A stretch of 64,000 nucleotides of DNA, taken from NCBI GenBank assembly GCA_964521715.1, contig CAZFSS010000010.1:1-64000 (forward strand), given 5' to 3'. The stretch is from DAOVRD01 sp964521715. GTDB lineage: Bacteria > Planctomycetota > Brocadiia > SM23-32. Made by a program: the position numbers and the translations under genes. This document shows, in pieces, positions 9,158 through 17,256 of the stretch; the first letter of the stretch is position 1; each line of letters starts with the position of its first letter. The notes below the pieces were generated by a model. It had not been told where the DNA came from. It did no database searches and worked only from the letters and a program-made list of their open reading frames with translations.

Positions 9158-10340
9158 CGCCGCCCTCCTCGGGCCGGGACCCGGGAGCCCCCACATCCTC
9201 GCGAGACGGAGGGGCGGGAGGCACCGGCTCCTCATCGGTGGGCTGCAACCGGACCTCGACGTCCACGCTCTCGGTCTGCGCGGAGATGCGATGGCCGCTG
9301 AGCGCCGGGAGCACGACGACCCGCCGGGGCTCGGCGCTCGCGTCTTCGCTCACCGTACGATACACGAAGAAGCGCTTCTCGATCTGCCATTCGTCGCCCG
9401 GCTTGTGCATCGCCCAGACGTCGCAGCGCCGGACCAGTTCGGCGCCGGGCAGCGTCGTGCCGCCGCGGCGTTCCTTCATGACGAGGGCGAACGCCCGCTC
9501 TTTGTTCCCGGCGGCGTAGACGATCTTCTGCGTCTGGAAGAAGTCGCGCAGCTTGTCCACCCACGCCCGCATCTCGGCGACGGCGCCGGCGTCCAGACGC
9601 CCCGCGCCTTCGTCCCGCTCGCGGCTGAAGCAGGCGTAGACGGCCCGATCCGTGACGACCACGAGATCGTACGTGCCCTCGGTGCAGTCGCCGACTCGGA
9701 ACTCGCCTGAGGCCTGGTTCAGGCCGGCCGCGACGGAGAAGAGCTTGTCGCGGTTGACGGCCAGCACGTTCTGGAGCTTCTCTCCGGGCGCGCAGGTGAT
9801 CGTGCCTTGGATGGCGCCGCGCGCGCCGGCTCCCTCCCCTGTGAACGCGACCGACCGGACGTAGAGCAGGTCGTCGAGCATCTCGCCCACCTTGCCCTCG
9901 TCCTTGCGTCGCAGTATGAAGCGCTGCCTGTTGCTGTCGCTTTCGACGTAGAGCGTCTTCGGCATGATGTGGCCGGTCAGTTGGCGGCCGTCGTGGAAGG
10001 TGACGGTGGTCAGGTAGTCGCGAACGGGGAACGTCTCGCCGGTGTAGACCTTGTCGTCCAGGCCGCTCTCCCTGAAGATCCACTTGGCCTCCATGCTCTG
10101 TTTCTCGATGGCGGTCTCGATCCTGGCGATCTCGGCGGTCCGCACGGTGTAGCGCCGCGCCTGCGCTTCGTTGTGGATGATGAGGGAGTCGTCGGTCAGG
10201 TAGACCTTGCCCATGATGGCGCTCCCATCGCTGAGCTCGACGCTGGCGGGCAGCCACTCGACGGCCGCCGCCGTGCGCGCCAGAAGCGCGAGCGCGGCGA
10301 TGGCGCCCGCCAGCCCGGGCAGATGCTTCCGCAGGATCAT
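9147..10340 (-). CDS. Exported protein of unknown function in the MoxR/VWA locus
   Basis: 397 residues. The start at 10340 gives a clean signal peptide (MILRKHLPGLAGAIAALALL, then ARTAAA) with GGGAG about 8 bases upstream; longer frames add an arginine-rich leader with no support. The mature N-terminus contains two similar beta hairpin units (VELSDGSAIMGKVYLTDDSL and VTFHDGRQLTGHIMPKTLYV), a pattern seen in SH3-like or LSM-like repeat domains. The C-terminal half is predicted mixed alpha/beta and ends in a proline-, glycine- and aspartate-rich tail. No enzyme motif is visible. The stop overlaps the start of the DUF4175-like gene by 11 bases. Confidence 0.6.
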   Translation of the reverse strand: MILRKHLPGLAGAIAALALLARTAAAVEWLPASVELSDGSAIMGKVYLTDDSLIIHNEAQARRYTVRTAEIARIETAIEKQSMEAKWIFRESGLDDKVYTGETFPVRDYLTTVTFHDGRQLTGHIMPKTLYVESDSNRQRFILRRKDEGKVGEMLDDLLYVRSVAFTGEGAGARGAIQGTITCAPGEKLQNVLAVNRDKLFSVAAGLNQASGEFRVGDCTEGTYDLVVVTDRAVYACFSRERDEGAGRLDAGAVAEMRAWVDKLRDFFQTQKIVYAAGNKERAFALVMKERRGGTTLPGAELVRRCDVWAMHKPGDEWQIEKRFFVYRTVSEDASAEPRRVVVLPALSGHRISAQTESVDVEVRLQPTDEEPVPPAPPSREDVGAPGSRPEEGGDDN

Positions 10341-10419
10341 CCCGCACTCCCTACTGCTGTGCCTACCCATTGTACCACGTCGGGCCCGCCGCCCCAATCC
10401 GGTGCGGCCGCGCGAGCCG

Positions 10420-12732
10420 TCAGTTGAGGGCCCGGCGCTTCCGCAGTATCCACTCCGCCGTGGCGCAGGCCAGGACGGCGGCGAAGAACCAGGGCGAGTT
10501 CCACAGGTTCCTCTCCTCGCGGCGCGCCACCAGGCTCCGCCTGTGTTCGATCTCCTCCGGTATCTTGCTGGCGGTGGCCAGCGTGTGGTAGGCGCCGCCG
10601 GTCTGGTTGGCCAGGAAGCGGAGCGTGTCCTCGGCCACGTCCACGCGGTCGAACTCGGAGGTCGCCCGGCCGACCACGAACTCGAAGCGGGCCGTGCCCA
10701 GCTCGCCCGCCGCGTCGCGGGCGGACGCCGCGGCCTGATAGAGCCCGCTTGCCGGCGGGCGCCAGGTCGCCTGATACTCGCCCAGGCTCAACGGCTGCGG
10801 CTCCAGCGCAACGGTCGTTCCCGTCTGCACGGCCTCCTGCCCGTCCGGCCCCGTCGCCGTGACGGGGATCGGGTAGGTGATGTTGATCTCGACCGTGGCC
10901 TTGTCTTCCGGGTCGCCGTTTCGGTTCCTGACGCGGGCGTTCAGGACGACGGGTTCGTCCGGCTCGTACTCGATTCGGGCCGGCCAGGCGCTGACCAGTT
11001 GATTGGGGGCGGCTTCCTCCTCTTCGCGTCCGGCGAGCCACCGGATCGACTGTCGCCAGAACCGGTAGTAGGGCGACTCCAGCCCCCGGGCCTCCACCTG
11101 GAACTTCCATTTCCACGTCGTGTCGGCGGTGAAGGCCATCGCCCGGCCCGAGCCGTAGGGCTGGGCGGCCACCACCGGCATCGGGCGGCCGTCGGCCTGT
11201 TCCGTGGGATGCACGGCCAGGACCTGGGCGCCGGGCTTGGCGCCCGCCACGCGGTTGGCGCCGTCCAGCGTGGCCGGGGCTTGCGCTCCCTCGAAGAACC
11301 TCGCGGCTCCGTCGAAGATGGGGTGGGACTTGCCCTCTTCGGTCAGGGCCGGCAGGAACGTCTCCTCCACGTGGCCGTCCCGCTCGCCCCCCATGGTGAC
11401 GGGCAGCACGTCGGCCAGGGCGCTGTCGGCGTATCCGCCGGCGCCGAATGCATGGTAACCTCCCAGAGCCAGGAGCGCGCCGCCGCCGTCGACGAAGTCC
11501 TTCAGGTACTCCAGTTGGAGGCCGGTGAACTCGTCGCGCCCGATGTCGCCGAGCACGACCACGTCGATCTCGTCGTAGTCCTCGCGCGCAGAGGGTAGCC
11601 CGCGGCTCAGGTCAATGCCGGGCTGGACGCCCTGCATCAGGTAGCGCTCGCCGCTGAGCTTGATGACGCCCGTCACCTCCAGGTTCGGATCGCTCTCCAG
11701 CACGCGCCGCAGGAAACGGTATTCGCTGCGCGCCGTGCCCTCGACGATGAGGACCCGTATGCGGGGATCGGTCACCTGGACCGTGAAGCTGCGGCTGTTG
11801 TTCTCGGCGACGGTCTCGTCAGGCAGCGGGCTGACCGCCGCGCGCAGCATGTGCAGGCCGACGCGGTCGGGGACGAAGCGCAGTTCCCGTTCCACGCTGC
11901 CGTCCTCGGCGGAGAGCTGGACCGTCTCGGAGGCCAGTTCCGCGTCACCTTCGAGCAGCCGCAGCTCGACCTGGCGCTCGGCGGGCGTGAACTTCCCGAG
12001 GCCGGTCCAGACGAGCTCCACCTTCACGCTCGCTTCGTTGTTGACGATGAACTTGGGATTCTGAGGCACGCGGGAGACGCCGAGGTCGTGGAAAAGGCCG
12101 CGCTCGCTGATCCGTCCGCCCAGGGCCAGCGCGAAGACCGGAATGCCGAGCGTCGGTGCCACCTCTTCCGGCTCGACGCCGTAGGTGCAGACGCCGTCGG
12201 TGAGCAGGACGACGCCGGCCAGCTCCTCCTGCCGCGTCTCCCTCACGACGTCCCTGAGCGCCTTGCCTATGGCGGTGGCCTTCTGGTCGGGGCTCAGCTC
12301 GGCGAGCCGTCCCCCGCCGGGCAGTTCCGCGGTGACGGGGCCGAAGGAGAACAGGCGCACCTTCAGCGTGCGCGCCAGCGCGTCGAGGACGGCGTGGGGC
12401 GGGGCCGTCAACAGGTCCACGCCCGCCTGGAATCGCGAGCGATCATCTGCGCTGTCCCTGATGCTCATGCTCTCGGACGAATCGACCAGCACGGCGACGG
12501 TTGCCTGCGTGCGCTCCGTGCGCGTCAGGCGCAGCACTGGCTGAAGCAGGAACGCCGCGATGACGACGATGACGAGCGTCCGGAGGCCGGCCAGCACGGT
12601 GAAGGCGGCGCGTGACAGGGCGCTCCGCTTGCGGCGGTAAAAGGCGTACGCCAGCGCCGCCGCGCCCGCCGCCCCGAGCAGGACGAGCACGGCGGGCCAG
12701 TTGCCCGTGAACGCTATTTCCCAGTGCTTCAT
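10420..12732 (-). CDS. Membrane VWA-domain protein with a glutamine-amidotransferase-like domain
   Basis: 770 residues. Two N-terminal membrane helices (about 13-30 and 45-65) precede a von Willebrand A domain with an intact metal-ion site (VLVDSSESMS = DxSxS, then LLTDG). Near 225-330 there is an Ig-like region, and around 330-540 an alpha/beta domain of the class-I glutamine-amidotransferase-like fold used by many VWA proteins (GDIGRDEFTGLQLEYLKDFV and GGGALLALGGYHAFGAGGYA); no catalytic Cys is apparent there. A C-terminal beta region and a last membrane helix (WFFAAVLACATAEWIL) finish the protein. It probably binds partner proteins in the periplasm together with the BatA-like neighbour, 7 bases away, and the MoxR ATPase. 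Confidence 0.75.
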   Translation of the reverse strand: MKHWEIAFTGNWPAVLVLLGAAGAAALAYAFYRRKRSALSRAAFTVLAGLRTLVIVVIAAFLLQPVLRLTRTERTQATVAVLVDSSESMSIRDSADDRSRFQAGVDLLTAPPHAVLDALARTLKVRLFSFGPVTAELPGGGRLAELSPDQKATAIGKALRDVVRETRQEELAGVVLLTDGVCTYGVEPEEVAPTLGIPVFALALGGRISERGLFHDLGVSRVPQNPKFIVNNEASVKVELVWTGLGKFTPAERQVELRLLEGDAELASETVQLSAEDGSVERELRFVPDRVGLHMLRAAVSPLPDETVAENNSRSFTVQVTDPRIRVLIVEGTARSEYRFLRRVLESDPNLEVTGVIKLSGERYLMQGVQPGIDLSRGLPSAREDYDEIDVVVLGDIGRDEFTGLQLEYLKDFVDGGGALLALGGYHAFGAGGYADSALADVLPVTMGGERDGHVEETFLPALTEEGKSHPIFDGAARFFEGAQAPATLDGANRVAGAKPGAQVLAVHPTEQADGRPMPVVAAQPYGSGRAMAFTADTTWKWKFQVEARGLESPYYRFWRQSIRWLAGREEEEAAPNQLVSAWPARIEYEPDEPVVLNARVRNRNGDPEDKATVEINITYPIPVTATGPDGQEAVQTGTTVALEPQPLSLGEYQATWRPPASGLYQAAASARDAAGELGTARFEFVVGRATSEFDRVDVAEDTLRFLANQTGGAYHTLATASKIPEEIEHRRSLVARREERNLWNSPWFFAAVLACATAEWILRKRRALN

Positions 12733-12739
12733 GCGCGCG

Positions 12740-14854
12740 TCAGTGCTTCAGAAGGACGTTGCCGACGAAGCTCTCAGCGACCGCCAGCACGATGGCCAGC
12801 GCGAAGAGCTGGTTCCACAGGGGCAGCCCCTCCCGTTCGCGACGGACCAGCATCGTGAGCCGGTCGGGATCGCTCACCACTCTCGTGTTCTTCGCGCCGG
12901 TCATGCGGCCCGCTTCCTCCGGGTCGATCCTGTCGAGTTCGCTCTCGCGCGTCTCGACGTTGACGGCGAAGAGCTCCTCGTGTTCCTCGTCGCCGACCGT
13001 GCAGGCGGCACGGTAGATGCCGGGCCGCCGCGTGCCCTTGAAGGCGATCCTGCCGGCCTGGTCGGCGGCGCCGGGCGCCGACAGCTCCACGGGTTCGTCT
13101 TCGCCTTCGGCGGCGGGACCGAAGAAGCTGACCTGGGCCGGTTCGTCCGATGGCGGAAGCTCCAGCGCGTAAGGCGAGCCGACCAGGACGTCCCGGTCGC
13201 CCGTGGCGGACCGGCCGGCGTAGTAGACCATCTGATGCAGCACGGGCAGGAAGAACGAGCGGGCAGGCAGGTTGTTCCAGTCCAGGTCGGCGGTGCTCGT
13301 GCACAGGATCACGGTGCCGGCGCCGGCCCTCTTCTCCAGCAGCAGCGGCCCGGCGTCCAGTTCCACCAGCACCGCCCCGGCCTCCGTCTGCGGCGTGACG
13401 GAGAAGAAGCGCTCGACCCGTGCCGCCCCCGTGTCTATGGCGTCGGCCACGCCGCGAAGGATCGGATGCCGGCGATCGAGCCGGCGGATGCGGAACCCGC
13501 CCTGCCCGGCGCTCCCTTCGGCCCGGCGCACTTCGCCCAGGAGGGCAGGCAGCAGCGGTTCGCCGCTGCCGGCCAGTGCCGTGTTGTAGGAAGCCGCGTC
13601 CACCCTGTCGCCGGCGAACACGATGAGCCCGCCCCCGCCCTCGACGTAGCGGCGCAGGCGGTCGGCCCACAGCTCGGGCAGTCGCGGCACGTTGGCGAGG
13701 ATGACGCAGCCGTAGTCGTCCAGGCGCTGCTGGAGGAAGTCCGCCGAAGTGACCGTCTTCGGCCTGACGGGGGAAACGGTCTTGCCGCCGGCCGCCGGCG
13801 CGGAGAGGGCGAGCTCCAGGAAGAACGTCTCGTTCAGATACGGCACCGCCGAAGGGTCGCCGTTCACCAGCAGCACCGGCAGGCTCTCCAGCACGTTCAC
13901 GGTGAAGTAGCGGGAATCGTCCGCATCCAACTCGTCGGGGCCGAGGCGGAGCTCTCCGGCGAACTGTCCGCTCCGGGCGAAGACGTGGCTGAAGCTCACC
14001 GTCTCTTCCGCGCCTGCGGCCAGCGACACGGGGCGCTCGGCCACCTTCTCCCCGTCGAGGAAGAGGCCGAGGTCCTGCTCGGCGTTCCGGCTGCCCGTGT
14101 TGAGGAGCCGGCAATAGATGTCGGACGCTGCGCCGGCCACCTGGACGTTCACGCCGAACCCGGCGCTCGTGACCGCAAGGTTCTCCTCGACCTCGCCGCC
14201 CACGTCCACCAGGAAGACGGGCAGATCGGCCGGGAAGGCGTCCCGCAGCTCCTCGAGGGCGGGCGTCCAGCACAGCCTCTGGAAGTCCGTGACGACGTAG
14301 AGCTCCTTGCGCGGGAGGGCGCTGCGTTCGAGGCTCGCCAGGGCCTGTCTGAGCGGCCCGGCCAGCTCGGCCGTGCCGTAGCCGCACTCCATGGCCTTGA
14401 GTTCGTCGCGCTGGCCGGCGATCGCAGTCGTCAGTTCGGGCGGGGGCTCATCCTGTGAGTCGAACGGCACGAGCACCACCGCGTCGCCCGTCTTCAGGCC
14501 GGCCAGGATGTCGGCGACGGCTTCCCGTGCGCGGCCGAACCGCGTCGCCCCCGCGGCGCTGGCGCGCAGGGAATACGTGTTGTCCAGCACGATGGCGACC
14601 GCCGTCGGGACGTTGCTGCCCTTGAACGTGGCCGAGCGGATCATCGGGCGGTAAAGGGCCCCGATCAGCGCGGCCAGGAGCAGGAGCCTGACGGCCAGCA
14701 GCAGCAGCTCCTTGAGGCGCTGGCGCCGCGCCACCCGCTGGTCCACCATCCGCAGGAAGCGCAGCGTGCTGAACGGCAGGCGCTTGGCCTTGCGGCGGTG
14801 CACCAGGTGGATGACTATGGGAATGGCGAGCGACGCCCAGAGCAGATGGATCAT
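12740..14854 (-). CDS. BatA-type membrane protein with degenerate VWA domain
   Basis: 704 residues. The N-terminus is the aerotolerance BatA signature: a hydrophobic helix, then HRRKAKRLPFSTLRFLR, then a second helix (LLLLAVRLLLLAALIGALYR). The VWA domain follows at about 85-260, but its metal site reads DNTYS in place of DxSxS, so metal-dependent ligand binding may be weakened. An alpha/beta amidotransferase-like region (about 300-460, containing GGGGLIVFAGDRVD) and a C-terminal membrane helix (LFALAIVLAVAESFVGNVLL) resemble the next gene in layout, so the two may be old paralogues. In related loci such proteins work with MoxR and DUF58 partners in envelope stress or metal-cofactor insertion; the client here is unknown. 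Confidence 0.78.
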   Translation of the reverse strand: MIHLLWASLAIPIVIHLVHRRKAKRLPFSTLRFLRMVDQRVARRQRLKELLLLAVRLLLLAALIGALYRPMIRSATFKGSNVPTAVAIVLDNTYSLRASAAGATRFGRAREAVADILAGLKTGDAVVLVPFDSQDEPPPELTTAIAGQRDELKAMECGYGTAELAGPLRQALASLERSALPRKELYVVTDFQRLCWTPALEELRDAFPADLPVFLVDVGGEVEENLAVTSAGFGVNVQVAGAASDIYCRLLNTGSRNAEQDLGLFLDGEKVAERPVSLAAGAEETVSFSHVFARSGQFAGELRLGPDELDADDSRYFTVNVLESLPVLLVNGDPSAVPYLNETFFLELALSAPAAGGKTVSPVRPKTVTSADFLQQRLDDYGCVILANVPRLPELWADRLRRYVEGGGGLIVFAGDRVDAASYNTALAGSGEPLLPALLGEVRRAEGSAGQGGFRIRRLDRRHPILRGVADAIDTGAARVERFFSVTPQTEAGAVLVELDAGPLLLEKRAGAGTVILCTSTADLDWNNLPARSFFLPVLHQMVYYAGRSATGDRDVLVGSPYALELPPSDEPAQVSFFGPAAEGEDEPVELSAPGAADQAGRIAFKGTRRPGIYRAACTVGDEEHEELFAVNVETRESELDRIDPEEAGRMTGAKNTRVVSDPDRLTMLVRREREGLPLWNQLFALAIVLAVAESFVGNVLLKH

Positions 14855-14905
14855 CTAACCCTCGTCCGTCGGCCTGCGCGCGTGGCAGCCCTTCCTGCCC
14901 TCGCT

Positions 14906-14993
14906 CCCGCCTACGCTGAAGCTCCGGCGGGCAAGCCTACTCGTGCTCCTGCTCCTACTCACGCTCTTACTCTTGCTCGTGCTCTTACTCCAG
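14906..14993. repeat. Hairpin followed by a degenerate hexamer array
   Basis: In the 205-base gap between the BatA-like and DUF58 genes, CCCGCC (14906-14911) can pair with GGCGGG (14926-14931). From 14940 to 14993 there are nine consecutive degenerate hexamers of the form CTCNNN, mostly CTCGTG, CTCTTA or CTCCTG. The array contains in-frame stops on the minus strand, so it is not coding there. Confidence 0.6.
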
Positions 14994-15059
14994 CCGTTCA
15001 CGTGAACCGGGTCGCGGCGGAAGCGGGCAAAGCAAGGGTCGCAAGCGCAGGCTGCGTAA

Positions 15060-15959
15060 CTACTTGCACTTGTCGCGTTTGTTCAGGTAAGCGGCCAGCA
15101 TCAGTTCGTACGGCGTATCGGTGGTCACGAACTGGTAGTCCACGCGCGACGCCGCGCAGGCCTGCCTGTAGTGCTGGACGAAACCCTCGAACTTGCTGCG
15201 GTAGTCCTGCCGCACCACGTCGGCCCTGACCTGCATCTTGCGGTTGGTCTCCAGGTCCACGAAGTCGATGAGCCCGTCGTAGGGCAGGTCGCGCTCGGCG
15301 GTGTCGAACACGTTGAAGACGACCACCTCGCTGCGGTCGTGGCGGAAGTGGCTCAGCGCGTTCATGACCGCGTCCTGATCGTCTATCAGGTCGCTGATGA
15401 CGATGACGAGGCCACGCCGGCGGGTGCTCTCGGCGACGGAGTGCAGCGAGGCGGCGATGCCGGTCTCGCCCCCGGGCTCGGTCCGCTCGAGCTCCTCCAG
15501 GATGTTTTTCATGTGGGCCGGGCTGTTGCTGGGCGGGATGCGCTTGCGCACCTGTTCGTCGAAGACGACCAGCCCGACCTGGTCCCGCTGGAGGATCATC
15601 AGGTATGTCAGGGCCGCCACGAGGAAGCTGCCGTAGTCGAACTTCGTCAGGCCGTCCGAGCCGAACAGCATCGAACCGCTCGCATCGAGCAGGAGCGTGC
15701 ACGTCAGGTTCGTCTCTTCCTCGTACTGCTTGACGTAGCGTTTGTCGCTGCGGGCGAAGACCTTCCAGTCGAAGTGCTTCAGGTCGTCCCCGGGCAAGTA
15801 TTCGCGGTACTCAGCGAACTCGGCGCTGAAGCCCTTGAACGGGCTGCGGTGCAGGCCGCTGACGTAGCCCTCGACGACGGCGCGGGCGATGAACTGGAGG
15901 TTCTTTATCCGGGCGAGCTTCTGGGGCTCGTGGTACTTGCTTCTGAATCCGGGGCGCAT
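15060..15959 (-). CDS. DUF58 domain protein (MoxR-associated)
   Basis: 299 residues, the usual length for the family. The N-terminal DUF58 signature is clear (GFSAEFAEYREYLPGDDLKH, then FDWKVFARSDKRYVKQYEEE), and it is followed by a VWA-like domain with an intact DASGSM metal site. No membrane segment is seen, so it is probably cytosolic or peripheral. DUF58 proteins are nearly always encoded beside MoxR AAA+ ATPases and are thought to link the ATPase to its substrate. Here moxR starts 59 bases upstream in the same direction. Confidence 0.88.
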   Translation of the reverse strand: MRPGFRSKYHEPQKLARIKNLQFIARAVVEGYVSGLHRSPFKGFSAEFAEYREYLPGDDLKHFDWKVFARSDKRYVKQYEEETNLTCTLLLDASGSMLFGSDGLTKFDYGSFLVAALTYLMILQRDQVGLVVFDEQVRKRIPPSNSPAHMKNILEELERTEPGGETGIAASLHSVAESTRRRGLVIVISDLIDDQDAVMNALSHFRHDRSEVVVFNVFDTAERDLPYDGLIDFVDLETNRKMQVRADVVRQDYRSKFEGFVQHYRQACAASRVDYQFVTTDTPYELMLAAYLNKRDKCK

Positions 15960-15968
15960 CTGGAGACG

Positions 15969-16000
15969 GTGGTCAGTGGACAGTGGTCAGTGGACAGTGG
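15969..16000. repeat. Short tandem repeat in the moxR-DUF58 gap
   Basis: GTGGTCAGTGGACA occurs twice in tandem and begins a third time. It can be read as alternating 7-mers GTGGTCA / GTGGACA. It occupies much of the 59-base spacer upstream of the DUF58 start and could affect ribosome access or length stability. No protein is encoded. Confidence 0.7.
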
Positions 16001-16018
16001 GCGGCTTGCGGCAGGCGG

Positions 16019-17134
16019 CTAGAGGTCCGTGGCTTCCTCCCTGGCAGCTCCTGCGCCGGCGGCCCTCTCCCGGCGGGCCTTCTGCGCGTAAACCTTCTCG
16101 TCCGGCTCCTTTATGACTTCCAGCAGGTGGTCGATCACGTCCTCAATCGCGATGCCCTCGCTGTCCGCCTTGAAGTTGGTGAAGATGCGGTGCCGCAGCA
16201 CGGCATGGGCAACGGCGCGCACGTCGGAGCAGGAGACGTTGAATCGGCCCTGAATGAGGGCGCGGGCCTTGGCCCCGAGGACCAGGTACTGCCCGGCTCG
16301 GGGCCCGGCGCCCCATTCGACGTAATCCTTGACGTAGGGAGGCGCTTCATCGCACTCCGGCCGGGTGGCCCGCACGAAGTCGGCGACGTACTCAAGCACG
16401 TGATCGCTGACGGGCGCCCGCCGCACGATGTGCTGGACCTGCGTGATCTGGCGTCCGTCCATGACGGCCTTCGCCTCGGGCAGCTCGTCGGTGGTGGTCC
16501 TCTTGAATATCTCTATTTCGTCGTCCCGGTCGGGATACGTGATCAGGACGTTCAGCATGAAGCGGTCGAGCTGCGCTTCGGGCAGCGGATAGGTGCCCTC
16601 CAGTTCGATGGGGTTCTGCGTGGCCAACACGAAGAACGGCTGTTCGATGGGATACGTGTTCCCTCCGACCGTCACGGCGTATTCCTGCATGGCCTCCAAC
16701 AGCGCGGCCTGCGTCTTGGGCGGGGTGCGGTTGATCTCGTCCGCCAGCAGCACGTTGGTGAATATGGGGCCGGGCATGAACCGGAACCGCCTCTGCTGCG
16801 TTTCCGGGTCGATGTCGAGCACGTCCGTGCCCGTAATGTCGCTCGGCATCAGATCGGGGGTGAACTGGATGCGTTTGAACCGCAGGCTCAGGCACCGGGC
16901 CAGGGTGCGCACGATGAGGGTCTTGGCCAGGCCGGGCACTCCCACCACCAGGCAGTGGCCGCGGCAGAAGAGGGTGATCAGGATCTGGTCGAGCACCTCC
17001 TGCTGGCCCACGATCACCTTTTCGATCTCGGCGAGCATGATCTTGCGCACGGACCCGAGCCGGGCGACGAGTTTCGAGTCCCTGTCCTGGCGGCCGGCCT
17101 CGGCGTCCGCCGCCTGCTTCTCTTCCGTGCCCAA
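16019..17134 (-). CDS. MoxR-family AAA+ ATPase
   Basis: 371-residue cytosolic ATPase. Walker A is GVPGLAKT (about residues 65-72), Walker B is VLLADEINR (about 129-137), and the MoxR hallmark QPFFVLATQNPIELEGTYPL follows near 165-185 with a sensor region LPEAQLDRF. MoxR ATPases act as chaperones that remodel or activate metal enzymes or envelope complexes together with VWA-domain proteins, which matches the four genes downstream. The TTG start at 17134 has AAAGGA about 10 bases upstream; an ATG beginning MLAEIEKVIVGQ would be about 32 residues shorter. It is separated from the DUF4159 gene by 122 bases containing GC-rich repeats. Confidence 0.9.
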   Translation of the reverse strand: MGTEEKQAADAEAGRQDRDSKLVARLGSVRKIMLAEIEKVIVGQQEVLDQILITLFCRGHCLVVGVPGLAKTLIVRTLARCLSLRFKRIQFTPDLMPSDITGTDVLDIDPETQQRRFRFMPGPIFTNVLLADEINRTPPKTQAALLEAMQEYAVTVGGNTYPIEQPFFVLATQNPIELEGTYPLPEAQLDRFMLNVLITYPDRDDEIEIFKRTTTDELPEAKAVMDGRQITQVQHIVRRAPVSDHVLEYVADFVRATRPECDEAPPYVKDYVEWGAGPRAGQYLVLGAKARALIQGRFNVSCSDVRAVAHAVLRHRIFTNFKADSEGIAIEDVIDHLLEVIKEPDEKVYAQKARRERAAGAGAAREEATDL

Positions 17135-17256
17135 TTGACCCTATCCTTTCTCTGACGGCCGCGCACAGGCGCCCGCCGCCTCCCAAACGAGGGAGCGGCG
17201 GCAGCTTCGGCGGGAGCGAGCCGGCCATTCACGACTGACGGCTGACTGCTTTCCCG

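Noticed and set aside
5945..9301. Plus-strand frame of 1118 codons opposite the DUF4175-like gene
   Set aside because: Antisense of a gene with recognisable features; composition typical of high-GC antisense frames.
14940..14993. Possible CRISPR array
   Set aside because: The units are degenerate hexamers with no spacers or cas genes.
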